Origin: an uncultured Lachnospiraceae bacterium
Lineage (GTDB): Bacteria > Bacillota > Clostridia > Lachnospirales > Lachnospiraceae
Length of the DNA stretch: 64,000 nucleotides
Direction: 5' to 3'
Assembly: GCA_910577115.1 (NCBI GenBank)
Contig: CAJTMC010000001.1
Coordinates: 186,001-250,000 of the forward strand
Shown here: one piece after another, positions 53,855 to 61,552 of the stretch
Layout: every line of letters starts with the position of its first letter
How positions within the stretch are numbered: the first letter of the stretch is position 1
The notes under the pieces: model-generated
Seen by the model: the letters and a program-made list of their open reading frames with translations, nothing else
Told to the model about the DNA's origin: nothing
The model's database searches: none
Translations under genes and position numbers: made by a program

Positions 53855-53932
53855 ACCATGCTCCTTTCACAGTCTGCGAGTTTGGGCTGCCAAGCACAAA
53901 CTCGCCGGTTGAAAATTTTAATTTTCAACCTT
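53855..53932 (-). repeat. intergenic palindrome-leader element, copy B
   Basis: Inverted repeat with 11-bp arms (53907-53917 and 53920-53930), then a 9-bp hairpin (GCGAGTTTG at 53876-53884 with CAAACTCGC at 53897-53905), then GAAAGGAGCATGG, read on the minus strand. It lies between rmlD and gmd. The core and ends match copies A and C. Confidence 0.8.
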
Positions 53933-53991
53933 CCTCCTAATTCTTTTTATCTTATTGAGGCTGTTTTCAGCCTGATCCCATTACCAATATT

Positions 53992-54849
53992 TTACATGTT
54001 CTGAATATATTCTGCAATGGCTTTTTCCCAATCTGCAAACATATGATTTGTCGTCAGTTTTAACATATAATTATCCAACACCGAGTAAAAAGGTCTCGGC
54101 GCAACAACACCCGTTGTATTTTTCTCATATTCTTCGCTCGTCACTGTAACGACTTCCGTCGTCTTTCCGGCAAGACGATAGATTTCACGCGTAAAATCTG
54201 CCCAGTTTGTGATTCCCTCACAGGTTCCATGAAACAATCCGTAGTTATCGGTCGGCAGCAAATATGCAATCGCCTTTGCAAGCTCGTCCGCACTGGTCGG
54301 TGAGCCAAACTGGTCCCCTACTACTGTCACCTTATCATGCGTTTCGGAAAGTCCAAGCATTGTCTTAACAAAATTCTTTCCGTCGCCGTATAGCCATGCC
54401 GTACGCACAATAAAATAGTCCTTTGCAAATTCCTTGACAAACTGTTCACCGGCAAGCTTTGTCTTTCCGTAGACTGCCTCAGGGTTAGGAGTATCAAACT
54501 CAGTATAAGGAGTAGAAGCATGTCCGTCAAATACGTAATCGGTTGAAACATGCATCAATTTTGCGCCTGCCCGCGTTGCCGCAATACTTAAATTTCTAGG
54601 TCCTATCGCATTAATCCGATAAGCATTGTCCACATCTGTTTCACATCTGTTTACATTTGTATGCGCCGCGCAATTAATAATCGCATATGGCTTTATCCCG
54701 TCCACATATTGCAAAACTGCATCAATATTCGTAATATCCAAATCGTTTACATCTGTATTCACGCACTCATATTCACTGCTGTTTTTGTACACCTGATTTA
54801 TCGCCCTGCCAAGCTGTCCGTTTGCACCTGTCACAATCAGTTTTCTCAT
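53992..54849 (-). CDS. rmlD: dTDP-4-dehydrorhamnose reductase
   Basis: 285-residue SDR that reduces dTDP-4-keto-L-rhamnose to dTDP-L-rhamnose. VTGANGQLGRAI is the NADPH loop, MHVSTDYVFDG and YGKTKLAGE (Y-x3-K) follow, and RTAWLYGDGKNFV and RPFYSVLDN are typical of RmlD. AGGAGG precedes the ATG. It is the first gene after the HPr terminator and so probably opens the first glycan operon. RmlA, RmlB and RmlC are not in the window. Confidence 0.93.
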   Translation of the reverse strand: MRKLIVTGANGQLGRAINQVYKNSSEYECVNTDVNDLDITNIDAVLQYVDGIKPYAIINCAAHTNVNRCETDVDNAYRINAIGPRNLSIAATRAGAKLMHVSTDYVFDGHASTPYTEFDTPNPEAVYGKTKLAGEQFVKEFAKDYFIVRTAWLYGDGKNFVKTMLGLSETHDKVTVVGDQFGSPTSADELAKAIAYLLPTDNYGLFHGTCEGITNWADFTREIYRLAGKTTEVVTVTSEEYEKNTTGVVAPRPFYSVLDNYMLKLTTNHMFADWEKAIAEYIQNM

Positions 54850-54894
54850 TGATGATCCTCCTAATCCTACTTTCCCTGTTTTTCAGGTTTTTAT

Positions 54895-54931
54895 TCTATA
54901 AAAATAGCCCGAACCGTTCCATTCGGGCTAT
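54895..54931 (-). terminator. rho-independent terminator after the HPr gene
   Basis: Ten-bp stem (54904-54913 with 54922-54931) and an 8-base loop; on the minus strand it runs into TTTTTATAG. It stands four bases after the HPr stop and separates the housekeeping block from the glycan operon. The rmlD start is only about 50 bp further, so some read-through may feed that operon, because no clear promoter is seen in the gap. Confidence 0.85.
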
Positions 54932-54934
54932 CCC

Positions 54935-55198
54935 TTACTCGCCAAGACCGTCTTCAATCACCTTAACCACTGCCGCTAAGGCTTTTTCCTCGTCCTCGCC
55001 CTCACAAAAAATCTCGATTTCATCACCGCTCTTTACACATGCTCCAAGCACACCAAGCACACTTTTCGCATTTGCTGTACTATTACGGAATTTAAAGGTT
55101 ACCATCGACTTAAACTGCATCGCCTCTTTACAGAGGATTCCCGCCGGACGCAGATGCAAGCCTGTCGGATTTTTAATGACTACCTTTTGGCTTACCAT
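54935..55198 (-). CDS. ptsH: HPr-family phosphocarrier protein
   Basis: 87-residue HPr. The phosphorylatable histidine is H15 in NPTGLHLRPAG and the regulatory serine is S46 in AKSVLGVL, both at their classical positions, so it can serve the sugar phosphotransferase system and, in Firmicutes, HPr kinase signalling. GGAGG precedes the ATG. It follows glmM by about 50 bp and ends in a strong terminator. Whether it is the main HPr of the organism cannot be told from one window; the name ptsH is by function. Confidence 0.93.
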   Translation of the reverse strand: MVSQKVVIKNPTGLHLRPAGILCKEAMQFKSMVTFKFRNSTANAKSVLGVLGACVKSGDEIEIFCEGEDEEKALAAVVKVIEDGLGE

Positions 55199-55246
55199 AA
55201 AATCCCTCCTATCATTCGCTGCCTGTACCTACCGGATTTCAGAGCA

Positions 55247-56596
55247 TCAAAGCATTACATTTTGTATCAACTCTGCCAGTTCCTTTGCTTCCTTTTCAAT
55301 CATTGCCTGATCTTCACCTTCTATCATAACGCGGACAAGCGGCTCCGTTCCCGAAGGTCTGATCAACACGCGTCCCTTCCCTTCAAACTTTTCAGTCGCA
55401 CGCTGTATTGCTTCTGCAATTTCGGTATACTCCATATAGCTGTCCTTCTTATGATTTGGCACCCGCGCACCGACAAGCGCCTGCGGCAGCACCGTCATAA
55501 TAGATGTCAGCTCCGAAAGCGGTTTCCCTGTTTCCACCATTACCTGAAGCAGATGAAGTGCGCTCAAAAGACCGTCTCCTGTTGTATTTTCGTCGAGAAA
55601 AATAATATGCCCTGACTGTTCTCCGCCAAGATTTGCACCAAGTTCAATCATACGCTCCAGCACATACCGGTCTCCAACCTTTGTCTGCTCTATTTTCATT
55701 CCATTCTCTTTTCCCATCAGGAAAAAACCGAGATTACTCATCACCGTAGCAACAATCGTATTATCCTTCAACTGTCCCTTTGATTTCATGTGGTTGCCGA
55801 CAATCGCCATAATCTCGTCGCCGTCCACCCGCTTTCCGTTCTCATCTACCGCAAGCAGTCTGTCTGCGTCTCCGTCAAATGCCAGTCCGACACTCGCCTT
55901 TTCATAAACTACGCGCGCCTGCAGCTCACCCATATGCGTCGAGCCGCAATTGGCATTGATATTTGTGCCGTCCGGATTATTGTGAATTGCGACAACTTCC
56001 GCACCAAGCTCCTTGAGCGTTTCGACAGAGGTATAGTATGACGCGCCCTCCGCGCAGTCAACCACAATTTTCATTCCCTTCAAACTAACAGGCACTGCCT
56101 GCACCGAATGATTGATATATTCCTCTTTGGCATCCGTACGATACTTTACCTTTCCTACACTCGGTCCCGTAGGAAACTGAACGTCCTTCATCCCGCTCCG
56201 AATCAATTCCTCAATCTCATCTTCAAGCGCATCCGGAAGTTTAAATCCGTTACCGTCAAAAAACTTTATGCCGTTAAACTCGACAGGATTGTGTGAAGCA
56301 GAGATCACTACGCCTGCATCTACCCTGTACTTCTTCGTCAGATATGCAATTGCAGGCGTCGGAATTACCCCGACGTACACCACATTTGCTCCAACCGAAC
56401 ATGCTCCTGCCATCAACGCATTTGCAAGCATATCACCCGATATGCGTGTATCACACCCCACCATAATCGTCGGCTTATGTGCCTTCTCTTTTGAGAGCAC
56501 ATATGCTCCCGCCTGACCAAGCTGCATCGCAAGCGCCGGTGTCAGTTCATCATTTGCTACGCCTCTTACTCCGTCTGTTCCAAAAAGTCTTGCCAT
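55247..56596 (-). CDS. glmM: phosphoglucosamine mutase
   Basis: 449-residue alpha-D-phosphohexomutase that converts glucosamine-6-phosphate to glucosamine-1-phosphate, the precursor of UDP-GlcNAc. The active serine is S101 in VISASHNPVEFNG, the metal loop is DGDADR, and RPSGTEPLVRVM is the phosphate-binding end. It follows cdaR after a repeat element, giving the conserved cdaA-cdaR-glmM order in which GlmM can inhibit CdaA. Its product feeds at least three UDP-GlcNAc-using routes in this window. Confidence 0.97.
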   Translation of the reverse strand: MARLFGTDGVRGVANDELTPALAMQLGQAGAYVLSKEKAHKPTIMVGCDTRISGDMLANALMAGACSVGANVVYVGVIPTPAIAYLTKKYRVDAGVVISASHNPVEFNGIKFFDGNGFKLPDALEDEIEELIRSGMKDVQFPTGPSVGKVKYRTDAKEEYINHSVQAVPVSLKGMKIVVDCAEGASYYTSVETLKELGAEVVAIHNNPDGTNINANCGSTHMGELQARVVYEKASVGLAFDGDADRLLAVDENGKRVDGDEIMAIVGNHMKSKGQLKDNTIVATVMSNLGFFLMGKENGMKIEQTKVGDRYVLERMIELGANLGGEQSGHIIFLDENTTGDGLLSALHLLQVMVETGKPLSELTSIMTVLPQALVGARVPNHKKDSYMEYTEIAEAIQRATEKFEGKGRVLIRPSGTEPLVRVMIEGEDQAMIEKEAKELAELIQNVML

Positions 56597-56604
56597 TTTA
56601 TAAT

Positions 56605-56694
56605 CATGCTCCTTTCAAAGTCTGCAAGTTCCATGTGAAATTTTTCACAGTGCAATAAAGCACAAACCCGCCAATTGAAAATTTCAATTTTCAG
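56605..56694 (-). repeat. intergenic palindrome-leader element, copy C
   Basis: Palindrome TGAAAATT-TC-AATTTTCA (56676-56693, read on the plus strand), then on the minus strand a GGCGGGTTTGTGC stretch with two small hairpins, then GCAGACTTTGAAAGGAGCATG as the leader of glmM. The order core palindrome, variable hairpins, ribosome site is the same as in copy B. Confidence 0.75.
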
Positions 56695-56711
56695 CTTTTT
56701 TCTTCCGTATT

Positions 56712-58088
56712 TTATTCAATACTCTCACTGCCCGCCTTCTCCGAGCCGCTTTCCTCGTCCACTTCTTCCCGTTCGCTCAACACTATGGTAAGCACATACG
56801 TATCTGTCTCTATCTCAAGATCCTCAGGAAGTTTAAAGTCAAACACAACTTCTCCTGTATAGCTTCCAGCCTCCCACGTTTCCATTTCAAGGCTGTCAAA
56901 CACGCTATCCATGTCAACCACACCGATAACGCTTTCCTCATCAACAGCCTCAACCGCCTCTCTTGTTCCCGCAATCCTTACTCTAAGCTGTGCATTATCC
57001 CGATTCGCAAACTCGCCGATTACCGCATCAAGATTTTCCGGCTTTTCGTGGCTGACAAAGCCTATCGCAAAATTCCTTGCCGGTATCAGTAACTCTTTCG
57101 TCACAATTGGTTCAATCTCAATCTTGACATTTACATTCCCGCTAAAGCTGCTGTCTGCAAGCTGCGTGCCGGCAGGCAGGTATTTCTTAATATTAATCAT
57201 GGAAGTCACATCATCTGTTTTCCCTTCTAAGCTCAGCGCCGGATCGGAGACCGTAACTTTTGTTACCGCATCAAGCACAGACTTTCTTCCCGCAATCACA
57301 ACAGTTTCCGGTTCGCTCATAATCGTGCCGTTTGCAATGTATCCCTGCGCCGGCTCATCAGTAATATTATATTCAAGCGGAACCTCTTTTGTCGCAAGAA
57401 TCGTAACCGCCACATTGACCGTCGAAATATTCAGCTTAACGGAATTGCTCTTGATTTCACTTCCTTGTGCATCATACAGCTTTAACTCAACGTTCGTGTT
57501 GATATCCGAAGAATACCCGTCAATGCTTGCTACAGCCTCAATATGGTCAATCTGATTAATCAGCGACTCCGGCCCCGAAAGACGCACAATATTCTGGCTT
57601 GGCGTAACGCTTCCCACAATATAGCCCTCGGCAGGCTCTCCGCTCGTTGACGTATTGATAATCATCTGGATACGCTTCATATCCTCAATCGAAAGCTTCA
57701 CGCTGTCAATATTGGTCTTAAATTCCAGCTCGGAATTATTCCTCGTGCTTGAAATCTCGATTCCTACGGTATTCATGAAAGTAAGCTCCTCCATGTCCGC
57801 AACCGCCCTGATATTCTCCTTTGTTATATATCGTAGCACAGAGCGCTTTCCTCTGACATCTACATTTACAGTACCTGTATTATCAATAATCTCATAGACC
57901 TTCCCACTGTTGGTAATCTCGTCCTCGTTGAGAATTTCAACGGGAATATTGTTAAACCGCACACTCTCCAACGGATCATTAATATTATTCACCACAAACC
58001 ACAAGCCCAAAGACACAATGACTGCCAAAATTTTTAATCCGATATTGTTTATAATCAGAGCAATGAGTTTACGAATTTTACTTTTCAT
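56712..58088 (-). CDS. cdaR: CdaR, YbbR-domain regulator of c-di-AMP synthase
   Basis: 458-residue protein with one N-terminal membrane helix (about residues 15-35) and four YbbR-type beta-rich repeats outside the membrane. CdaR binds and modulates the membrane-bound diadenylate cyclase CdaA. Its ATG overlaps the cdaA end by 11 bp and glmM follows. The acidic, serine/glutamate-rich tail has no recognisable motif. Length is normal for the family. Confidence 0.92.
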   Translation of the reverse strand: MKSKIRKLIALIINNIGLKILAVIVSLGLWFVVNNINDPLESVRFNNIPVEILNEDEITNSGKVYEIIDNTGTVNVDVRGKRSVLRYITKENIRAVADMEELTFMNTVGIEISSTRNNSELEFKTNIDSVKLSIEDMKRIQMIINTSTSGEPAEGYIVGSVTPSQNIVRLSGPESLINQIDHIEAVASIDGYSSDINTNVELKLYDAQGSEIKSNSVKLNISTVNVAVTILATKEVPLEYNITDEPAQGYIANGTIMSEPETVVIAGRKSVLDAVTKVTVSDPALSLEGKTDDVTSMINIKKYLPAGTQLADSSFSGNVNVKIEIEPIVTKELLIPARNFAIGFVSHEKPENLDAVIGEFANRDNAQLRVRIAGTREAVEAVDEESVIGVVDMDSVFDSLEMETWEAGSYTGEVVFDFKLPEDLEIETDTYVLTIVLSEREEVDEESGSEKAGSESIE

Positions 58089-58953
58089 CTTTAGCCCTGC
58101 CTTTCCATAGCCTGCGTTTCTTTTCCTCCGTTTCCTTATTTTGTATCATGCGAAGCTTCTCCTTGAGACCGTTGGCGTCAAGGTTTCGATACAGCTGCCC
58201 CTCATAAGTAACGCTCACATTTCCCGTTTCCTCCGACACGATAATCGTCAATGCATCTGTCGCCTCTGAAATTCCCACACCTGCGCGGTGCCTCGTTCCA
58301 AGCTCCTTGCTGATTTCCATATTATCTGAAAGCGGCAGATAGCAGGTTGCCGACACAATCCTGTTTCCGCGAATAATTACAGCGCCGTCATGAAGCGGCG
58401 TATTATGCTCAAAAATATTGATAATCAGCTGACTTGAAATCAACGCATCCACTTCGATGCCTGTTCTCTCATATTCCGTCAGCAGCACATTCTGCTCAAT
58501 GACCATCAGGGCACCCGTCTTTACCTTGCCCATCTCAAAGCTTGCCTTCACAAGATCATTTACCGTTTTATCCGAAAAACGCTCTTCCGCCGCTTTTTCA
58601 AACGGCATCACACCCGAAATAAAACTCTTCCTTCCAAGTTCCTCCAAAGCACGCCGCAGTTCCGGCTGCAATATGACAATCACCGCAATCACCGCAATGC
58701 TCAAGACATTTTCCACAATCCATATAATCGTGTTCATCTCAAACAAAATTGCAAACAGGATGAATACGAGTATCATAATGATACCCTTCATTAACACCCA
58801 TACCTTTGTGTGCTTTACCCATGCCATAATATGATACAGCAAAAAGGATATAATGATAATTTCCACTATATCCTCCCATCTTATACTTAAGCTCTGCAAA
58901 GATAATGATGTAAAATATGAACTTAAACGTTCCGAAAATATGTTCACGTTCAT
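58078..58953 (-). CDS. cdaA: diadenylate cyclase CdaA
   Basis: 291-residue membrane enzyme making c-di-AMP from two ATP. Three N-terminal helices (about residues 35-100) are followed by the DAC domain with the catalytic DGA (LHDGAVIIRG) and RHR (GTRHRAGVG) motifs, both intact. The start at 58953 (MNVNIFSER) has GAGGG ten bases upstream; a TTG three codons earlier overlaps the previous stop. It heads the cdaA-cdaR-glmM block that links cell-wall precursor supply and osmotic control. Confidence 0.96.
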   Translation of the reverse strand: MNVNIFSERLSSYFTSLSLQSLSIRWEDIVEIIIISFLLYHIMAWVKHTKVWVLMKGIIMILVFILFAILFEMNTIIWIVENVLSIAVIAVIVILQPELRRALEELGRKSFISGVMPFEKAAEERFSDKTVNDLVKASFEMGKVKTGALMVIEQNVLLTEYERTGIEVDALISSQLIINIFEHNTPLHDGAVIIRGNRIVSATCYLPLSDNMEISKELGTRHRAGVGISEATDALTIIVSEETGNVSVTYEGQLYRNLDANGLKEKLRMIQNKETEEKKRRLWKGRAKDEK

Positions 58954-58958
58954 TCTGC

Positions 58959-59936
58959 TCAATCCCTCTTTTGCCGTCCGGAATTCTGGCCAGACGCTTT
59001 GACTGCCTTATCAGGTACTCTGATTGTCTTCACACGCTTTTGCGGCGCAGCCACTGTATTCTTAGGAACGGCCTTCACATAATAATAATATTCATCATCC
59101 TCAAACTGCACGCGTTCCGTCCTTGAGTAATCTACATTAAACACAAAAAATTCAAGCGCCTTTGCTGCTGCCCCTGCGACAAGGTTTCCCAAAATCAATC
59201 CTATAATAGAAAGATTGGTATTATACATCAAATCGCCGAACAGCAATATCAAAATATCTAAAAGCGCACCTGTAATAATTGCGATTGTCCATGCGTAATC
59301 AACACTCAGCCTCCTGATAAAGTACACTACCAACAGTGTTACCACAAAAGCCACAATTGTTACAAACATTGCCCTATTTCCCAAAAGTCCGTCTATAACA
59401 TAACGGAATTTTTCAAGCGCTCCGTCCTCCTCAAACGTACTGAGCACAGATGCACTGGCATTCATATAATTCAGCATCCAATATACAATAATTCCGCTCG
59501 CCACTGACACCACCGAAAAAGGCGTCCCCACAAGACCTACTGCCAACGGAATAACATATGGTATTTTTAAAGCAAAACAAATCGGCGTCAGAATAACCAC
59601 GAGGGTATCCTTAGGCGAAAATCGAAAATACAAAATGAATAAAAGCAAAAATACCGCAAGCGCCACCACCGCACACTCAATCGAAAATTTGTAAAGATGC
59701 CCAAGCGTCACAAGCGCTGCTACCATAATAATAAAATTGGTGGGCAGAAATGAACACATCAGTGACAACACCATTACCACTGCAAAACTTTTCAGTTCGC
59801 TCATATAGCCTATTGAGCCGTTTATCACCAGCAACGCAATCAATGCCAGCAAAAATTTGCTCGCAGGTGTGATATAAACCTCATATTTACTATAAAATTT
59901 CTTTAACTGTTCTCTAAAAACCAACAGGCCGGTCAT
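58959..59936 (-). CDS. polytopic membrane protein of unknown function
   Basis: 325-residue protein with about nine helices and a basic C-terminal tail (KRVKTIRVPDKAVKASGQ). I do not recognise a named family. The start at 59936 (MTGLLVF) has GAGG six bases upstream. It ends immediately before cdaA and follows a small two-helix protein, so both may form a unit with cdaA. There are no ATPase or transporter motifs. It contains a YDYYYY-like tyrosine patch (EDDEYYYYVK) before the tail. Confidence 0.8.
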   Translation of the reverse strand: MTGLLVFREQLKKFYSKYEVYITPASKFLLALIALLVINGSIGYMSELKSFAVVMVLSLMCSFLPTNFIIMVAALVTLGHLYKFSIECAVVALAVFLLLFILYFRFSPKDTLVVILTPICFALKIPYVIPLAVGLVGTPFSVVSVASGIIVYWMLNYMNASASVLSTFEEDGALEKFRYVIDGLLGNRAMFVTIVAFVVTLLVVYFIRRLSVDYAWTIAIITGALLDILILLFGDLMYNTNLSIIGLILGNLVAGAAAKALEFFVFNVDYSRTERVQFEDDEYYYYVKAVPKNTVAAPQKRVKTIRVPDKAVKASGQNSGRQKRD

Positions 59937-59961
59937 AATAATCCTCTCTCTACCCCTAAAA

Positions 59962-60360
59962 TCAGCGCTTACCTTCCTTATCGTAAAGATATGCAAGCCT
60001 CTTTAGGTTATTGTAATATAGTTTCAGGCTTCTTCTTGCCCTCGCATAGCGGTATGTGTACACACCATATGAAATAATGCCGTAAACAGCCGCAAAAATC
60101 AGATAGTCAATAATAACCGACTTTCCGAACTCAAACAAATCCATCTTGTAGAGATCTCCCATAAACACCTCAAAATCATACATGATGAACAAACCAAACA
60201 GAATGCAGAAAGCAATGGTCGCACTCATCAGAGACTTAATTACCTGCAATGCAATATAATCTCCTCTGAAGTATCCACCAATGGAAACGTTTTTTCTCCC
60301 CTCATTTTGCTCATAGCATGCCATTTTGGTCATCAGTTTTATTCTTTCTTCATTTAACAT
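59962..60360 (-). CDS. small two-helix membrane protein of unknown function
   Basis: 132-residue protein with two hydrophobic helices (about residues 43-62 and 85-102), both ends cytoplasmic by charge. No family is recognised. AAGGAAG precedes the ATG. It lies between the zinc-ribbon protein gene and the polytopic membrane protein gene upstream of cdaA, with 26-bp and about 20-bp gaps. Confidence 0.75.
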   Translation of the reverse strand: MLNEERIKLMTKMACYEQNEGRKNVSIGGYFRGDYIALQVIKSLMSATIAFCILFGLFIMYDFEVFMGDLYKMDLFEFGKSVIIDYLIFAAVYGIISYGVYTYRYARARRSLKLYYNNLKRLAYLYDKEGKR

Positions 60361-60379
60361 CTTATTTCTTCCTTACATT

Positions 60380-60796
60380 CTACATATCGCGGTCAAGGAA
60401 ACGCATCTTATTTCCGGAAGGCTGTGCCTTTTTGGGCTGCTCAATAACCTTCTTCGGCTTCTCAATTACACTCGAAAGGTTGTTTGTCATTTCACGCTTA
60501 CACTTTTCACAGTATTTCCCCGACCGAATGAATGCGCCGCAATTCTCACAGGGCAGCTTAACAGGCGAATCTTCCGTAAACTCAAGGCGATCCTCCCGAA
60601 TCCACTGCTTGATCTGGCTGACCTCAACCTCACAGGCCTCCGATACCTCCATGATATCAGCCATGCGGTTCTCCCTAATATATTTTTTTACCTCCTGAAA
60701 GGACTTCTCAAGCGCGTCCTTGCACGCCGGGCAAATCGGCATACCCATAACGTGGTTAAAAAGCTTCCCGCATTTTCTGCAATTTCTTACGTTCAT
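60380..60796 (-). CDS. YvyF/TIGR03826-like flagellar operon protein
   Basis: About 138 residues. The N-terminus has CRKCGKLFNHVMGMPICPAC, a zinc-ribbon-like pair of CxxC motifs, a central helix-turn-helix-like segment (MEVSEACEVEVSQIKQWI) and a second ribbon (CENCGAF...CEKC). This combination is the YvyF family found near comF and flagellar genes in Firmicutes. The start at 60796 (MNVRNCRKC) has GGAGG eight bases upstream. A regulatory role in motility is possible but unproven. Confidence 0.88.
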   Translation of the reverse strand: MNVRNCRKCGKLFNHVMGMPICPACKDALEKSFQEVKKYIRENRMADIMEVSEACEVEVSQIKQWIREDRLEFTEDSPVKLPCENCGAFIRSGKYCEKCKREMTNNLSSVIEKPKKVIEQPKKAQPSGNKMRFLDRDM

Positions 60797-60823
60797 TCCG
60801 TTTCCCTCCATTTACATTATTGT

Positions 60824-61552
60824 CTAAAAGCCCTCTCCGATGCACAGGGTTATAAAATAAACAGTTTCCACACCGCGGCGCTTTAATTCCTTTGCCACAG
60901 CGTCAATCGTACTACCCGTCGTAAAAATGTCATCAATAAGGATAGTTTTATTTAATTTTACAACATTTGGCTTAATATTAAAAGCCTTTTTCAAATTATT
61001 TTGCCTTGCACGTGCATCTAATTGCTTCTGAGGCACTGTTTTCCTTACCCTTTTCACCAAATTTTTTTCTAACGGAATACCCGTAAGCCTTGATAAATGT
61101 GCCGCAATCAGCTCCGCCTGATTGTAGCCGCGGCTTTTTAATCTTGATTTGTGCAGCGGAATCGGAATAATCGCATCTGCCCCCATGTTCAAAATTTCGG
61201 TTTTGAAATGACGGTAAATCTCCTCCGCATAAAACGCGGCATACTCGCAGCGCTTCTTATATTTAAACCGGTATACGCTCTTTTTCATGCTCTGGTAATC
61301 GTAAAGTGCAATTCCCCTGTCAAATATATGCTGCGTCTGCGCACACGCAGTACAAAAGGGCTTTGTATCGTCATTCAGCTGCCTGCCGCACTTTTGGCAC
61401 CGCGGCTCAGATACATAGCGTATTTTCCTGCGGCATACCCTGCACACCTTCCCCTCTCCTGCCGGCACAATCCCGTCACAGACCGGACACCGGAGCGGAA
61501 ACAGCAAATCGACTATTTTCGTCAATCCTCGTCCAATAAAAACATCTCGCAT
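60824..61552 (-). CDS. comF: ComF-family phosphoribosyltransferase-like protein
   Basis: 242-residue ComF/GntX-family protein. Two N-terminal zinc CxxC pairs (CPVC, CRVC, CQKCG, CTAC) precede the PRT-like fold, whose PRPP loop is ILIDDIFTTGSTIDA. ComF is needed for DNA uptake in naturally competent bacteria, with a role in handling single-stranded DNA. The ATG at 61552 has AAAGGA and overlaps the recD2 end by 31 bp. Confidence 0.94.
   Translation of the reverse strand: MRDVFIGRGLTKIVDLLFPLRCPVCDGIVPAGEGKVCRVCRRKIRYVSEPRCQKCGRQLNDDTKPFCTACAQTQHIFDRGIALYDYQSMKKSVYRFKYKKRCEYAAFYAEEIYRHFKTEILNMGADAIIPIPLHKSRLKSRGYNQAELIAAHLSRLTGIPLEKNLVKRVRKTVPQKQLDARARQNNLKKAFNIKPNVVKLNKTILIDDIFTTGSTIDAVAKELKRRGVETVYFITLCIGEGF

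Noticed and set aside
53848..53928. N-terminal extension of GDP-mannose dehydratase
   Set aside because: The extra 27 codons run through the repeat element and the ribosome site; the fold starts at MNNIALITG.
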